In this document: positions 8,940-19,157 of the stretch, in pieces | Layout of the letters: every line of letters begins with the position of its first letter | Position numbering within the stretch: the first letter of the stretch is position 1 | Origin: Actinomycetota bacterium | GTDB taxonomy: Bacteria; Actinomycetota; Actinomycetes; Actinomycetales; Dermatophilaceae | Direction: 5' to 3' | DNA: 64,000 nt | Assembly (NCBI GenBank): GCA_020161845.1 | Contig: JAIUNK010000001.1 | Coordinates: 124,001 to 188,000 of the forward strand | Notes under the pieces: model-generated | What the model saw: the letters and a program-made list of their open reading frames with translations, nothing else | What the model was told of the DNA's origin: nothing | Database searches by the model: none | Position numbers and translations under genes: made by a program

Positions 8940-10448
8940 TCAGCCCGACAGGCGTCTGCTGCGGCCGACGGCCGACTTCAGGAGCTTGCCGTAGCGAGAC
9001 CGGATGGCCCGGTGCGCCGCCGCCTCGCGCTCCACCAGGACGCCGTACGTGAAGGTGTCCTCCCCGGCCGCGCGGGCCGCGGCGCAGGCGGTCTGGATGG
9101 TCTCGATGGCGACCACGCCGTCCTGGTAGTCGCCGAGCGCCTCCTGCAGCGCCGTCCATGCGGGGGCCGCCCCCTTGCCGCCGAGCACCGGGGCGACCGC
9201 CTCGTCGGCGTACCGCGCCGCCTTCGCCCTCTTGCGCACGTCGTGGATGATCTCGTCGCGCTGCGCCGGATCGGCCGCCTGCGCCGCCGCCGCCGTCTTG
9301 ACGACAGCCGCCGCCGCCTTCCCCGCAAGCCGCGCGACCACGTCCGCAGCGGGGGCGTGGGCGAGATCGCCCAGGTACGGCGGCCTGATGATCGCCTCGG
9401 TGAGCTCGCTCAGGAGCCGTTCGTAGCGTCGGGAGTCCAGGGCCGCGATCAACCTCGTCCGGCCGGTGTCGTGGCGCTCGCGGAGCATGCCCAGGATGCG
9501 GTCGCGGGCCGGGCCCACCAGATATTGCGGCGGCACGTCGTCCAACAGCCCGCGCAGCCGCTCCAGCAGCACCTCGGCGTCCCGCGGTCCGCCGAGCAGG
9601 TCCGCCAGCCAGGCCAGTTCGGCACGCAGGTGCCGCTCGATGGAGGGGTCGAACAGATCGCGGAAGGTCTTCAGCGCACTGCGCGAGCGACGGGTGGCGA
9701 CGCGGGCCTTGTGCACGGCGTCGGGCGCATCGACCCGCACGGCGCTCTCCAGGGCCTGCAGCACGCCGAGCTGGTCGGCCAGATAGGCCATGACCGTCTC
9801 ACCCGCGGTGGGGTTCGCACCGGCGCCCTTGCCGGAGCGTCGCGCCAGCGGCTCGGCCAGCGCCCGGCCCAGCTTCGAGGGCGCGCTGGAGCGGATCAGC
9901 CGGCTGGCCACCAGCGCCTCGGTGAGCAGGTCCAGATCCGCCTCGGTGCCGGCCGGGCCGAGCTCCAGCTCGACCTCCCGCCAGCGCACGATGCGCTCGC
10001 CGTCGAGCAGCACCGTGGCCTCGACCGTGTCGTCGACCAGCTCGGCCACCAACGCCCCGGCCTCGTCGAGGAGTTCCCGCCGGGCGCGCCGGGTGCGCAG
10101 CAGCGCGACCGGCACCAGCGGCGCCGTACCGATCACGTCCGCGACCAGCTCCCGCAGCGTCGCCGGCACCCGCGCCGGCGACCCGAGCGGCTCGTGCACC
10201 TCGGTGCGGGTCTCGCCGCTCTTGGGCAGCTTGAGGTGCCAGCCGGCGTCGATGCCACCGACGCGGCGGCGCAGGGTGCGCTTGGCCCGCAGCAGGGTCA
10301 GCGCGGGCGTGTCCAGATAGGTCGCGGTCTGCACGAACCGCCGGGGACCCGCGACCCGAACGACGGCGCCGACCCCGACCAGCGCGGGACACTGCCAGCG
10401 CCGCGGGACCTCGAACTTGCGTTCCGTTTCCTCGGAATTCACCGCCAT
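8940..10448 (-). CDS. CYTH and CHAD domain-containing protein
   Basis: A 502-residue protein joining an N-terminal CYTH triphosphate-tunnel domain (about 1-200) to a C-terminal CHAD domain (about 220-500). The CYTH signature ExExK is seen as E7-T-E9-R-K11, and many Arg/Lys/Glu residues follow as expected for a triphosphate tunnel. The CHAD part has conserved His/Arg patterns such as [18 protein letters not shown], typical of a helical polyphosphate-binding domain. CYTH-CHAD proteins are associated with polyphosphate or triphosphate metabolism; the reaction here is inferred. It is divergent from the acyl-CoA dehydrogenase across a 229-bp region. No strong ribosome-binding site precedes the ATG. 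Confidence 0.92.
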   Translation of the reverse strand: MAVNSEETERKFEVPRRWQCPALVGVGAVVRVAGPRRFVQTATYLDTPALTLLRAKRTLRRRVGGIDAGWHLKLPKSGETRTEVHEPLGSPARVPATLRELVADVIGTAPLVPVALLRTRRARRELLDEAGALVAELVDDTVEATVLLDGERIVRWREVELELGPAGTEADLDLLTEALVASRLIRSSAPSKLGRALAEPLARRSGKGAGANPTAGETVMAYLADQLGVLQALESAVRVDAPDAVHKARVATRRSRSALKTFRDLFDPSIERHLRAELAWLADLLGGPRDAEVLLERLRGLLDDVPPQYLVGPARDRILGMLRERHDTGRTRLIAALDSRRYERLLSELTEAIIRPPYLGDLAHAPAADVVARLAGKAAAAVVKTAAAAQAADPAQRDEIIHDVRKRAKAARYADEAVAPVLGGKGAAPAWTALQEALGDYQDGVVAIETIQTACAAARAAGEDTFTYGVLVEREAAAHRAIRSRYGKLLKSAVGRSRRLSG

Positions 10449-10677
10449 CCCACAATCTTCCAGCAGCTGCGGCGATTCTCACAGCCCACACCGGGGAGCT
10501 GCCCTGTCGGGCGAGGCATGCTGGGAAGCGGACGAGGCCTTAGGTCCGGTGAACTCGCTCACATGCACGAGCCCACCCTTGCTCGCCGATCCCCCGCCCG
10601 TCATAGTCAGGTGTTACCGACGAGTAGACGCGAGGCGTCGTCGCATGCCCGCGCCCGAGGGAGGAACTGGTCCACCG

Positions 10678-12561
10678 ATGGGTCACTACAAGAGCAACCT
10701 GCGCGACCTCGAGTTCAACCTGTTCGAGGTCTTCGACCGCTCCAGCGTGCTCGGCACCGGGCCGTATGAGGACGTCGACGTCGAGACCGCCCGCGAGATC
10801 CTCCGCGAGGTCGCGCGGCTCTCCGAGAACGAGCTGGCCGACAGCTTCTTCGACGCCGACCGCAATCCACCGGTCTTCGACCCGGCGACCAACACCGTCA
10901 CGATCCCGGAGTCCTTCAAGCGGTCCTACAAGGCCTACCAGGACGCCGGCTGGGGCATGCTGTCCGTGCCCGGCGAGCTGGGCGGCACCGTGGTGCCCCC
11001 GTCCCTGATGTGGGCGGCGTCGGAGCTGGTGCTCGGCAGCAACCCGGCGGTCTACATGTACGGCGCGGGCTACGGCTTCGCCCGGATCCTCTACGAACTG
11101 GGCAACGAGGAACAGCGCAAGATCGCCGCGCACATGGTCGACCAGCAGTGGGGCTGCACCATGGTGCTCACCGAGCCGGACGCCGGGTCCGACTTCGGCG
11201 CGGGCCGCACCAAGGCCATCCAGCAGCCCGACGGGACCTGGCACATCGAGGGTGTCAAGCGGTTCATCACCTCGGCCGAGCACGACATGATGGACAACAT
11301 CATTCACCTGGTGCTGGCCCGCCCGGAGGGTGGTGCGCCCGGCACCAAGGGCCTGTCGCTGTTCGTCGTACCGAAGTTCCTCGTCGACCCGCAGACCGGC
11401 GCGCTCGGCGAGCGCAACGGCGCCTATGTCACCAACGTCGAGCACAAGATGGGCCTGAAGGTCTCCTCGACCTGCGAGCTGCGCTTCGGCGAGAAGCACC
11501 CGGCCATCGGCACGCTCGTCGGCGACGTCCACGACGGCACAGCCCAGATGTTCCGGGTCATCGAGAACGCCCGGATGATGGTCGGCACCAAGGCCATCGC
11601 GACGCTGTCCACCGGCTACCTCAACGCCCTGGACTACGCCAAGCAGCGCGTCCAGGGCGCCGACCTCACCCAGACGATGGACAAGACGGCGCCGCGGGTG
11701 ACGATCATCCACCACCCCGACGTGCGTCGATCGCTGATGCTGCAGAAGTCGTACGCCGAGGGGCTGCGCGCGCTCGTGCTGTTCACGGCGATGCAGCAGG
11801 ACATCGTGGACCAGTACCGGCACGCCCACGACGGCGCCGAGCCCGCGAAGGGCACCCCCGAGCACCTGACGGCGCGCCTGAACGATCTGCTGTTGCCGCT
11901 GGTCAAGGGGTGTGGGTCGGAGCGGGCGTGGGTGCTGCTGGGCACCGAATCGCTGCAGACCTATGGCGGGTCGGGCTTCCTGCAGGACTATCCGGTCGAG
12001 CAATACGTCCGGGACGCCAAGATCGACACCCTGTATGAGGGCACCACCGCCATCCAGGGCCAGGACTTCTTCTTCCGCAAGATCGTCCGCGACCAGGGCC
12101 AGGCGCTGCAGGCGCTGGCGGCCGAGATGATGACGACGGTGACCGGGCCCGGCGACGGGGCGGAGGACCCGCTGGCGGCCGAGCGCAAGCTGCTCGGCAA
12201 GGCGATCGAGGACCTGCAGGGCATCATCGCCTGCATGATCGGGGCGGCCATGCAGTCCAACCCCAAGATGGCCGGGGCGAACGCCGACGTGCGCAATCTG
12301 TACAAGGTCGGGCAGAACACCACCCGGCTGCTGATGGCCGCCGGCGATGCGATCATCGGCTGGCTGCTGATGCGCCAGGCCGAGGTGGCGACGGCGAAGT
12401 TGGCTGGTGGGGTCGGCGGCGCCGATGTCGACTTCTACACCGGCAAGGTGGCGGCGGCTCGGTTCTTCGCGCGCAACGTCCTGCCCCGGCTGAGCGCCGA
12501 GCGCGCGATCGCCGAGGGCGTCGACAACGCGTTGATGGACGTCCCGGAGAGCGCCTTCTAA
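10678..12561 (+). CDS. Acyl-CoA dehydrogenase, long form with C-terminal extension
   Basis: A 627-residue FAD enzyme that oxidises acyl-CoA to the trans-2-enoyl-CoA and passes electrons to ETF. N-terminal, beta ([17 protein letters not shown]) and C-terminal helical ACAD domains are recognisable. The segment [15 protein letters not shown] carries the conserved Glu region, and about 100 extra residues form the C-terminal domain found in the roughly 600-residue ACAD class. The start follows GGGAGG; a frame reaching further upstream has no family similarity. The gene stands alone, with a strong hairpin 20 bp after its stop. Chain-length specificity is unknown. Confidence 0.93.
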   Translation: MGHYKSNLRDLEFNLFEVFDRSSVLGTGPYEDVDVETAREILREVARLSENELADSFFDADRNPPVFDPATNTVTIPESFKRSYKAYQDAGWGMLSVPGELGGTVVPPSLMWAASELVLGSNPAVYMYGAGYGFARILYELGNEEQRKIAAHMVDQQWGCTMVLTEPDAGSDFGAGRTKAIQQPDGTWHIEGVKRFITSAEHDMMDNIIHLVLARPEGGAPGTKGLSLFVVPKFLVDPQTGALGERNGAYVTNVEHKMGLKVSSTCELRFGEKHPAIGTLVGDVHDGTAQMFRVIENARMMVGTKAIATLSTGYLNALDYAKQRVQGADLTQTMDKTAPRVTIIHHPDVRRSLMLQKSYAEGLRALVLFTAMQQDIVDQYRHAHDGAEPAKGTPEHLTARLNDLLLPLVKGCGSERAWVLLGTESLQTYGGSGFLQDYPVEQYVRDAKIDTLYEGTTAIQGQDFFFRKIVRDQGQALQALAAEMMTTVTGPGDGAEDPLAAERKLLGKAIEDLQGIIACMIGAAMQSNPKMAGANADVRNLYKVGQNTTRLLMAAGDAIIGWLLMRQAEVATAKLAGGVGGADVDFYTGKVAAARFFARNVLPRLSAERAIAEGVDNALMDVPESAF

Positions 12562-12581
12562 GCACCGTCCCATCGCACGCG

Positions 12582-12625
12582 CGAGCGGTCGCCCGCCGTG
12601 GTCCCACCCGGCGGGCGACCGCTCG
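12582..12625 (+). terminator. Perfect hairpin after acyl-CoA dehydrogenase
   Basis: A perfect 17-bp inverted repeat (CGAGCGGTCGCCCGCCG) with a 10-nt loop begins 20 bases after the stop codon. There is no T-run, which is common for actinobacterial terminators. The arm contains the CGAGCGGTCG string that also occurs in the dispersed repeat family of this window, so it may be a repeat recruited as a terminator. Confidence 0.75.
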
Positions 12626-12646
12626 ACCGTCTACCGCGCCCCCCTC

Positions 12647-12702
12647 CATACCGTGGTATGAGAGGCGACCGCTCGTCGCAAACCCTGCATACCGTGGTGT
12701 GC
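12647..12702. repeat. Dispersed palindromic repeat, intergenic copy
   Basis: Two palindromic cores (CATACCGTGGTATG and GCATACCGTGGTGTGC) flank the string GCGACCGCTCGTCGCA. Core and flank match the elements near 19.9, 20.2, 25.1 and 28.2 kb. It lies between a terminator hairpin and the end of a small gene on the other strand. Function unknown; REP/MITE-like by structure. Confidence 0.6.
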
Positions 12703-12736
12703 GAAGAGGGATGAGAAGACCTGCGCCGAGCGGGGC

Positions 12737-12913
12737 TCAGCGACTCCACGGGCGGGTCCAGGCGTGCCGGATCAGGGCCAGGACGATGCAGCCGACCCCG
12801 AGAGACATCAGGATGCCGCCGGGCACGTCGTACGCCCCGAGCATCCCCGCGTAACGGCCCAGCACGAACCGCAGGAACGCCCCCGCGGTCACCAGCAGCA
12901 AGCCCACACCCAC
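12737..12913 (-). CDS. Small two-helix membrane protein (DUF6458-like)
   Basis: A 58-residue protein with an N-terminal hydrophobic helix (GVGLLLVTAGAFLRFVLG), a short polar turn with VPGG, and a second hydrophobic helix (ILMSLGVGCIVLALI) ending in a basic, Trp-containing tail. This plan matches the small DUF6458-type membrane proteins common in Actinomycetota; function unknown. It starts with GTG, and another GTG two codons later is possible. No clear ribosome-binding site is seen. It is divergent from the LLM oxidoreductase, so the two may share the 77-bp region between them. Confidence 0.6.
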   Translation of the reverse strand: MGVGLLLVTAGAFLRFVLGRYAGMLGAYDVPGGILMSLGVGCIVLALIRHAWTRPWSR

Positions 12914-12990
12914 GGCAGAGAGCCTAACCGGGCACGCCGTACCCCCGCGTCGCCGGGATGATCGCGCGTGCCGCCGATGTTGCCCATGGC

Positions 12991-14004
12991 ATGAGCTCCC
13001 CGCCCCGCGTGCCGTTGTCGATCCTGGACCTGTCGCCGGCCTCCGCCGGCCGAACCCGGCGGGACGCCCTGCTGGACTCGACCCGGCTGGCGCAGGCGGC
13101 CGACCGGCTCGGATACGCCCGATTTTGGGTCGCGGAACACCACGGCAGCGAGACCTTCATGAGTTCGGCGACGGCGCTGCTGCTCGGTCACCTCGCGCAG
13201 CACACGGAGCGGATCCGGCTCGGGTCCGGCGGGGTGATGCTGCCCAACCACGCGCCGCTGATGGTGGCGGAGTACTACGGGACGCTGGCCACCCTGTACG
13301 GCGACCGCTTCGACCTCGGCCTCGGCCGCGCGCCCGGCACCGACCCGATGACCGCGGCGGCCCTGCGGCGCGGCACCGGCGAACTCGACACGTTCGTACA
13401 AGACGTCCTTGACCTGCACGGATATCTCGCCGATCCGGATCCCGATGCGCCGGCACGGGTGCGCGCGATCCCCGGCGAGGGCACCAAGGTGCCGCTGTGG
13501 ATGCTCGGCTCGAGCCTGGGCGGAGCGAGTGTCGCGGCGCACCTGGGCCTGCCGTTCGCGTTCGCCTCCCATTTCGCTCCGCAGGCGCTCGATGCGGCGC
13601 TGACGTACTACCGGGAGCGCTTCGACGCCTCGGCCCCGACGGCTCAGGTGCCGCGGCCGCACGTGATGGCCGGCGTGAATGTGCTGGTCGCGCCCACCCA
13701 GGAGGAGGCGGACCTGCTAGCGACCACCGCACAGCAAATGGCGGTGCGGATCCGCACCGGCGGCCGCGGGCCACTCGACCGGCCGCGCGCGGGCTACCTC
13801 GACCAGCTCCCGCCGCAGATCCGGGCGGTCGTCGCCGAGCATCAGGCGGTGCAGGCGATCGGCACGCCGGAGCAGGTGGTCACCCAGCTTCAGGCCATCG
13901 TCGCTGCTCACGACCTGGACGAGGTCGTCACCACGACATACACCCACGACCCCGAGATGCGGATCCGCAGCTACGAACTGCTGGCCGAGGCTTGGCAGCG
14001 GTAG
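12991..14004 (+). CDS. LLM class flavin-dependent oxidoreductase (MsnO8-like)
   Basis: A 337-residue TIM-barrel oxidoreductase of the bacterial luciferase superfamily. [13 protein letters not shown] at the N-terminus, [13 protein letters not shown] and [20 protein letters not shown] are typical of the MsnO8-type subgroup, which uses FMN or F420 for mono-oxygenation or reduction. Substrate unknown. The ATG chosen puts the start right before the first barrel strand as in relatives; an in-frame ATG eleven codons upstream is possible and neither has a strong ribosome-binding site. It is followed by a hairpin and converges on the CtaG-type gene. Confidence 0.88.
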   Translation: MSSPPRVPLSILDLSPASAGRTRRDALLDSTRLAQAADRLGYARFWVAEHHGSETFMSSATALLLGHLAQHTERIRLGSGGVMLPNHAPLMVAEYYGTLATLYGDRFDLGLGRAPGTDPMTAAALRRGTGELDTFVQDVLDLHGYLADPDPDAPARVRAIPGEGTKVPLWMLGSSLGGASVAAHLGLPFAFASHFAPQALDAALTYYRERFDASAPTAQVPRPHVMAGVNVLVAPTQEEADLLATTAQQMAVRIRTGGRGPLDRPRAGYLDQLPPQIRAVVAEHQAVQAIGTPEQVVTQLQAIVAAHDLDEVVTTTYTHDPEMRIRSYELLAEAWQR

Positions 14005-14014
14005 CCGCGGCGAC

Positions 14015-14060
14015 GCTGTGTCGAGAAACCCCCCGACTTCGGTGGGCTTCTCGACACAGC
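14015..14060. terminator. Bidirectional terminator-like hairpin
   Basis: A perfect 13-bp inverted repeat (GCTGTGTCGAGAA) encloses a 20-nt G/C-rich loop that can pair further. It lies 10 bp after the LLM oxidoreductase stop and 26 bp before the stop of the convergent CtaG-type gene, so it is placed to end transcripts from both sides. No T-run. Confidence 0.7.
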
Positions 14061-14086
14061 TCGACATCTGCACCAGCGCCACGCGC

Positions 14087-16213
14087 TCAGTCGCCGTGCT
14101 GGTCGGGCCGGCCGTGTCGGCCGTGCGGACCCTGGTGATGCTCCTGCCAGTCGGCCTCGGCGCGGCTCATCTCGGCGCCGCGCCGGGCGAGCTCGGCGTT
14201 GTACGCGGTCAGCGCCGCGTCGTGGTCCCGCTCGGCCTGCCGGTCCTGCCGCCGGGCCTCGTGTTCGTCGGCTCGCATCCACGTCACGGCGGTCAGCAGG
14301 GCGAGCATCAGCATCGGGAACTCCCCGATCCCCCAGGTGATCCCGCCGCCGGCCTGCTGATCGGACAGCAGCGGCCCGACCCAGGCCATCTTCCCGCCGG
14401 AGGCCAGCGCCGTGAAGAAATCGCCGGCGAGCAGGGTGGTGGCCGACATGATCGCCACCCCGAAGAAGGCGTGCACGCTCATCGTCACGAACAGCGCCAC
14501 CAGCCGCAGCGACGGCGGCCACCGCTTGGGACCGGGGTCGATGCCGATGAGGGACCAGCAGAACACGTACCCGGCCAGCATGAAGTGCACGACCATCGCG
14601 ACGTGCCCGGTGTGGGTCTGCAGCGCCATTTCGAACAGCCCGGTGAAGTAGAAGACATACAGCGAGCCGGCGAAGTTGATCGAGGCGATGATCGGGTTGC
14701 AGAAGAAGCTGAGCCAGCGGCTGTGCGCCGTCGCCAGCAGCAGCTCGCGCGGGCCCATCGTCTTGTCGCGGCGGGCGGGGATCGCGCGGGCCAGCAACGT
14801 CAGCGGGGCGCCGATGACCAGGAAGATCGGAATGCCCATCGTCAGCATCATGTGCATGAACATGTGCGTCGAGAACTGCACCTTGCCGTAGACGCCGGGC
14901 GACCCGGACGTCGTCCAGATGAACACCAGCCAGCCGAAGGTCCACGAGACCGTACGCCGCAGGTGCCATGCGTCCCCGCGCTGGGCCAGCCGCCGCACCG
15001 CCCAGAGGTAGATGCCGATCGCGAGCAACGCGACCACGAACCACAGCCAGTCCAGGCGCCAGACGGTGAACCAATCGGGCCCGGTCAACCCGCTGGTCGG
15101 CGCCGGATAGCCGGTCAACGCGACGGCGATGTCGGGGTCCGGCAGGCCGCTGCGCGGGATCGGGGTGGGGGTCCGGGACAGGCCGACGCCGGTGCCGATG
15201 GCCAGCGCCATCAGCGTGACCTCGACCACGGCGAGGCGGCGGAACTCCCCCGCCGCGCCGGTCCCCGCGGGCTGCGCCTCCTCGAGGCGCCCGACGATCC
15301 GCTGCCGCATGCCGAGCCCGGCCAGTCCGAGGGCCACCAGCAGAATCGTCTTGACGATCAGCAGTACGCCGTACGGGCTGGTCAACCCCTCCAGCTCGCC
15401 CACCCGGACCATCCCGTTGAGGAACCCCGAGCCGGCGATCCCGAAGAAGCACCAGGCGGCGAGGACCGAATAGCGGCGCACCACCACCCCGGCGGCAGTC
15501 GTGAGCAACGGCCAGAGCAGCAGGATCGCGGCGAGCCCGCCGCACCAGACGAAGGCCGCGGCCAGGTGCACGGCGAGTGAGTTGACCGCCGTGTCGTGGG
15601 CGAACGAGCCGCCCGAGTGCCCGGCCAGCGCCAGCGGCAGCAGCGCGATGACCGACAGCGCCGCCATCCACGCCATCGACGTCTTGGTGTGGGCCACGGC
15701 CGAGCCGACCACCGCGCCGAGGGCGACCAGGACGCTGATGAAGTACACCCGGAACAGGTCGACCTTCCAGACGAAACTCGTCACGGTCGAGGCGAACACC
15801 GAGTCGCCGACCCCGATCCCGGTGACATTGCTGATCAGCAGCAGCATCGTCACGAAACCCGCCAACACCCAGACGGCGCCCGTCATGGTGGCCAGCCGGC
15901 AGGCCGTCTCGCGGCGCCGGGTGCTGGTGGTGTCGGGGAGGATCGTGCCGGCCAGCAGCAGCAGACCCACGGTCACGGCCCCGAACGCGTCGTGGATGGC
16001 GCGGGCGATCGGCAGCCCGTAGATCGCGACGGCGCCTCCGTCGGAGAAGCCGAGCAGCCGCTGGAACGCCCCCCCGAAGGCACCGGCCGCCACAGCGGCC
16101 AGGACGGTGCAGCCGGCCAGCGCGCTGACCCAGCCCATGACCACGCCCCGACGGTCGTTCACCTGCACAGATACCGAGGGAGCGGCATTGGGGGAAGCGG
16201 TTGACGTGGCCAT
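14087..16213 (-). CDS. CopD-CtaG fusion: copper resistance/cytochrome oxidase assembly membrane protein
   Basis: A 708-residue polytopic membrane protein. The N-terminal half carries a CopD-like copper-resistance domain (about 160-330). The C-terminal half (about 420-660) is a CtaG/caa3 assembly domain with the His/Met-rich segment STHMFMHMMLTMGIP and further membrane His residues expected to bind copper. The C-terminus is soluble and His-rich (HHQGPHGRHGRPDQHGD), a plausible extra copper site. Such fusions are common in actinobacteria and are linked to copper delivery to cytochrome c oxidase. ATG chosen with GGGGGA immediately upstream; a far longer open frame extends upstream but overlaps the divergent gene and is non-coding. 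Confidence 0.93.
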   Translation of the reverse strand: MATSTASPNAAPSVSVQVNDRRGVVMGWVSALAGCTVLAAVAAGAFGGAFQRLLGFSDGGAVAIYGLPIARAIHDAFGAVTVGLLLLAGTILPDTTSTRRRETACRLATMTGAVWVLAGFVTMLLLISNVTGIGVGDSVFASTVTSFVWKVDLFRVYFISVLVALGAVVGSAVAHTKTSMAWMAALSVIALLPLALAGHSGGSFAHDTAVNSLAVHLAAAFVWCGGLAAILLLWPLLTTAAGVVVRRYSVLAAWCFFGIAGSGFLNGMVRVGELEGLTSPYGVLLIVKTILLVALGLAGLGMRQRIVGRLEEAQPAGTGAAGEFRRLAVVEVTLMALAIGTGVGLSRTPTPIPRSGLPDPDIAVALTGYPAPTSGLTGPDWFTVWRLDWLWFVVALLAIGIYLWAVRRLAQRGDAWHLRRTVSWTFGWLVFIWTTSGSPGVYGKVQFSTHMFMHMMLTMGIPIFLVIGAPLTLLARAIPARRDKTMGPRELLLATAHSRWLSFFCNPIIASINFAGSLYVFYFTGLFEMALQTHTGHVAMVVHFMLAGYVFCWSLIGIDPGPKRWPPSLRLVALFVTMSVHAFFGVAIMSATTLLAGDFFTALASGGKMAWVGPLLSDQQAGGGITWGIGEFPMLMLALLTAVTWMRADEHEARRQDRQAERDHDAALTAYNAELARRGAEMSRAEADWQEHHQGPHGRHGRPDQHGD

Positions 16214-16240
16214 GTCCCCCAGCCTAGATAGGGTGGGTGC

Positions 16241-17128
16241 ATGCCGATGCATCCCGCAGCACCCGAAGATCTGCACGGTCTGGTCGAGGCCTTCGCGGGA
16301 ACGGCGCAGGCCGTGGTGGACCTTGCCTTCAGCCTTCGCGACGCTGATCTGGACAAGCCCACCGCCTGCCCTGGCTGGACCGTGAAGGACCAGGTCAGTC
16401 ACGTGACCAGCATCGAGGCCGCCCTCGTCGGGCGCCCAGACCCGCAGGTCGAGGTCCCGGCCTACGACTGGATCCGCAACGACATCGGCCGCCACATGGA
16501 GAACGGCGTGGAGCTGCGGCGCCCCCGGTCCGGCAAAGAGGTCGTGTCCGAGCTGCAGAAGGTCCTCGGTGGCCGGCTCGGGCGGCTGCGCGACGCGAGC
16601 CTGACCGAGGAGACCGAGGTGCCCGGCGTGCTCTCCGACACGCCGACCACGCTGGGCGCCCTGCTGCGCCTGCGGATCTTCGACACCTGGGTGCACGAGC
16701 AGGACATTCGCGAGGCGCTCGGACGCCCCGGCAATCTGGACTCCCCGGCCGCCGCGGTCTCGGTCCAGTCCGTGCTCGACGCGCTGCCGATGATCGTGGT
16801 CAAGCGCGTCGGCCTGGAGCCCGGCAAGGTGCTGATGGTCGAACTGACGGGGCCGGTCGTGGCGCGCTCGGGGGTACGGGTCGAGGCCGGCGAGGAGGGC
16901 CCCGACGGCTCTCCCGGCAAACCGATCGGCAAGCTCATGTTTGCGGGCGCCTCGGACGAGACCGGCCCGATCCCCGCCATCGGACGCACCACGAGCCTGC
17001 AGATGTCCACCGACGTCTTCATGCGGCGCGCGGCGGGCCGGCGCGCGACGGCGGACTGCGTCTACACGGTGCTCGGCGACCAGGACATCGCGCGCCGGTT
17101 CATGGATGCGCTGGTGGTCACCCCCTAA
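16241..17128 (+). CDS. Maleylpyruvate isomerase (mycothiol-dependent) family protein
   Basis: A 295-residue protein of the MDMPI/DinB-like four-helix fold. The N-terminal signature ACPGWTVKDQVSHVTSIE and the later RIFDTWVHEQDIREAL are the parts carrying metal-binding His residues in the family. Relatives include mycothiol-dependent maleylpyruvate isomerase and many uncharacterised actinobacterial proteins, so the reaction cannot be assigned. It is divergent from the CtaG-type gene with only 27 bp between starts, so their promoters overlap. A BenE transporter follows on the same strand 120 bp later; aromatic-acid metabolism is one possible link, but this is inference. Confidence 0.85.
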   Translation: MPMHPAAPEDLHGLVEAFAGTAQAVVDLAFSLRDADLDKPTACPGWTVKDQVSHVTSIEAALVGRPDPQVEVPAYDWIRNDIGRHMENGVELRRPRSGKEVVSELQKVLGGRLGRLRDASLTEETEVPGVLSDTPTTLGALLRLRIFDTWVHEQDIREALGRPGNLDSPAAAVSVQSVLDALPMIVVKRVGLEPGKVLMVELTGPVVARSGVRVEAGEEGPDGSPGKPIGKLMFAGASDETGPIPAIGRTTSLQMSTDVFMRRAAGRRATADCVYTVLGDQDIARRFMDALVVTP

Positions 17129-17248
17129 CACGTGGTGGACGACCGCTTCCGGGTGGTCACGCCTTAACGCGTCCGACCCGGTAGGCTCCCCCCGGCCGAA
17201 ACTGGCCGAACCGGCCGACGTTAGGCCGGACAGGGAGGAGCCCCAGCG

Positions 17249-18424
17249 ATGCGGGAACCGTCGTCGATCGCCCAGCCGGTGCTCGCCGGAGTCGTGTGCG
17301 GCATCGTCGGGTTCACCAGCTCGTTCGCGGTGGTCCTGACCGGCCTGGCGGCCGTCGGGGCGACTCCGGATCAGGCCGCCTCGGGACTCGCCGTCCTCTG
17401 CGTGACGATGGGCCTGGGCTGTGTGCTGCTCTCCCTGCGGCATCGGGCGCCCGTGACGACGGCGTGGTCCACGCCAGGTGCCGCGCTGCTGACCACCGCG
17501 GTCGTCCCCGACGGCGGGTTCACCGCGGCCGTGGGGGCGTTCGTCGTCACCGGCATCCTGCTCACGCTGTCCGGGCTCGTGCCGGCGTTCGGGAACCTGG
17601 TCCGCCGCATCCCGACCCCCATCGCGAACGCGATGCTGGCCGGGGTACTGCTCGGGCTGTGCGTCGCCCCCTTCCGCGACCTGGCCCAGCACCCGGCGAC
17701 GATCGCGCCCATCGTGCTCACCTGGCTGGTGCTGCTGCGGCTCGCCCGGCGCTGGGCGGTGCCGGGTGCGTTGCTCGCGGCGGTGCTGGTGATGGCCGTG
17801 ACGGGAGCGTTCGGGGCGGTGTCCGCAGGCCAGCTGGTGCCCCGCCTGGTGTGGACCACGCCCGGGTTCTCGTCGATCGCGGCGGTGGTGGCGGTCGCCG
17901 TACCGCTCTACATCGTCACGATGACCAGCCAAAACATCCCGGGGATCGCGGTGCTGCAGTCCTTCGGCTACGCGGCGCCGGTGCGCTCCTCGCTGGCCTA
18001 CACCGGCGCGGCCACCGTGGCCGGCGCCCCCTTCGGCGGCCACGCGATCAACCTGTCGGCGATCGCGGCGGCGCTGGCCGCCGGCCCCGAGGCCGGCCCG
18101 GACAAGTCCCGGCGCTGGATCGCGGGGGTGGTGTGCGGCGTGGTGTACTGCGCGTTCGGCCCCGCCTCGCGTGCCGTGTCGGCTCTCTCCCAAGCCGCCC
18201 CGCCCGGGCTGCTGGCCGCGGTCGCCGGCCTGGCACTGGTCGCCACCTTCGCCGGCGCCGCCAGCTCGGCGATGGGTGACGCGGTCCACCGAGACTCGGC
18301 GGCCGTCACCTTCCTGGTGGCGGCCTCGGGGTTCTCGGTCGCGGGCATCGGGGCGGCCTTTTGGGCGCTGATCGCCGGCCTCGTGGTGCACGGGGTGACC
18401 ACCGTGGTCCGCCGTACGGGCTGA
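17249..18424 (+). CDS. benE: BenE-family benzoate/H+ symporter
   Basis: A 391-residue polytopic transporter with about twelve hydrophobic segments. It shows the BenE pattern: an N-terminal VVCGIVGFTSSFAVVLTGLA, the segment VPLYIVTMTSQNIPGIAVLQ and the following APVRSSLAYTGAATV. BenE proteins import benzoate with protons, though many actinobacterial members have unproven substrates. GGGAGGAG lies ahead of the ATG. The preceding gene is on the same strand but 120 bp away, so co-transcription is uncertain. No benzoate catabolic genes are in this window. Confidence 0.88.
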   Translation: MREPSSIAQPVLAGVVCGIVGFTSSFAVVLTGLAAVGATPDQAASGLAVLCVTMGLGCVLLSLRHRAPVTTAWSTPGAALLTTAVVPDGGFTAAVGAFVVTGILLTLSGLVPAFGNLVRRIPTPIANAMLAGVLLGLCVAPFRDLAQHPATIAPIVLTWLVLLRLARRWAVPGALLAAVLVMAVTGAFGAVSAGQLVPRLVWTTPGFSSIAAVVAVAVPLYIVTMTSQNIPGIAVLQSFGYAAPVRSSLAYTGAATVAGAPFGGHAINLSAIAAALAAGPEAGPDKSRRWIAGVVCGVVYCAFGPASRAVSALSQAAPPGLLAAVAGLALVATFAGAASSAMGDAVHRDSAAVTFLVAASGFSVAGIGAAFWALIAGLVVHGVTTVVRRTG

Positions 18425-18433
18425 CCCGCCCGG

Positions 18434-18874
18434 TTAGTCGGTCCAGAGTTCGACCGCGGCGCCGGTGGCGGCGTCGAGGAGCGGGCGCTGACCCAGCGGC
18501 TCATCCAGGGTGACCTTCGGCAGCTTCACCACGCGGAGCTTGCGCATGACCGTCTGCCGCGGGTCGGGCTTGGCCTTGGGGTCGGGTCGCGAATGGACGA
18601 TCTCCCGGACGCCGACCACGACGGCGTCGGGCTCCTCGAGATAGTCGACGGCGTAGGTGCCCTTGGTCGCGTTCTCGTCCTCGACGACGACCAGGTAGAG
18701 CTTGTCGGACTGTGTGTCGTACGGTTTCCCGGCAAACACCGGTCGCCCATGCAATTCGGCCTCGGTCTTGGTCGCGGGCTGCGTGACCTGCGCCCTTGCG
18801 GCCGCGCGGTAGGCGATGAGGGCGTCGTGCAGGCGGGTACCGCTGGTGTCGACGGTCTCCTCGGGCGGCTCCAT
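18434..18874 (-). CDS. Hypothetical protein
   Basis: A 146-residue soluble protein I do not recognise. The N-terminal helix (LHDALIAYRAAARAQV) is followed by an apparently beta-rich region (KLYLVVVEDENATKGTYAVD, AVVVGVREIVHS), ending near VELWTD. It has no signal peptide or membrane helix. The start is uncertain: an in-frame ATG three codons upstream is equally possible, and neither has a clear ribosome-binding site. It converges on benE with a 9-bp gap. Confidence 0.6.
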   Translation of the reverse strand: MEPPEETVDTSGTRLHDALIAYRAAARAQVTQPATKTEAELHGRPVFAGKPYDTQSDKLYLVVVEDENATKGTYAVDYLEEPDAVVVGVREIVHSRPDPKAKPDPRQTVMRKLRVVKLPKVTLDEPLGQRPLLDAATGAAVELWTD

Positions 18875-19087
18875 GGACCCCATCTTGGCGGATGATGCGC
18901 AGTCATCACCCGTCCACCGCCTCGGATTCCCCCGGCCATATCCGGCAGGTAGCACGAACCGATACCACAATGGCTCGGGCAGCCCCACCACCAACCGTAG
19001 ATTCGCAGGTCAGCGAGATGCGCTGCGACGTGGCCCGGTCATTGCGATATCGGTTCGGGCATGCTCTCCCGGGCGCGGGCGCATTGA
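18875..19087. other. Non-coding gap between hypothetical gene and 2-oxoacid dehydrogenase operon
   Basis: No convincing gene on either strand. It should contain the promoter of the hypothetical gene to its left and is followed by the E2 operon terminator. The stretch around 18,935-18,980 is less G+C-rich than its surroundings, but no clear -35/-10 pair can be named. Confidence 0.4.
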
Positions 19088-19125
19088 CAGGAGGGGCCCG
19101 CGCCAACTCGCGCGGGCCCCTCCTG
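19088..19125 (-). terminator. Terminator of the 2-oxoacid dehydrogenase operon
   Basis: A perfect 15-bp inverted repeat (CAGGAGGGGCCCGCG) with an 8-nt loop, starting 32 bp beyond the E2 stop codon. Very stable; no T-run. Confidence 0.85.
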
Positions 19126-19157
19126 CACCGATGTCACTGCGGCGACGGTGCCGAGAC

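Noticed and set aside
14087-18391. A 1434-codon open frame on the minus strand
   Set aside because: Only the part up to 16213 is coding (CopD-CtaG). The rest is the antisense of the MDMPI-type and benE genes, with Arg/Gly/His-rich translation and no family similarity.
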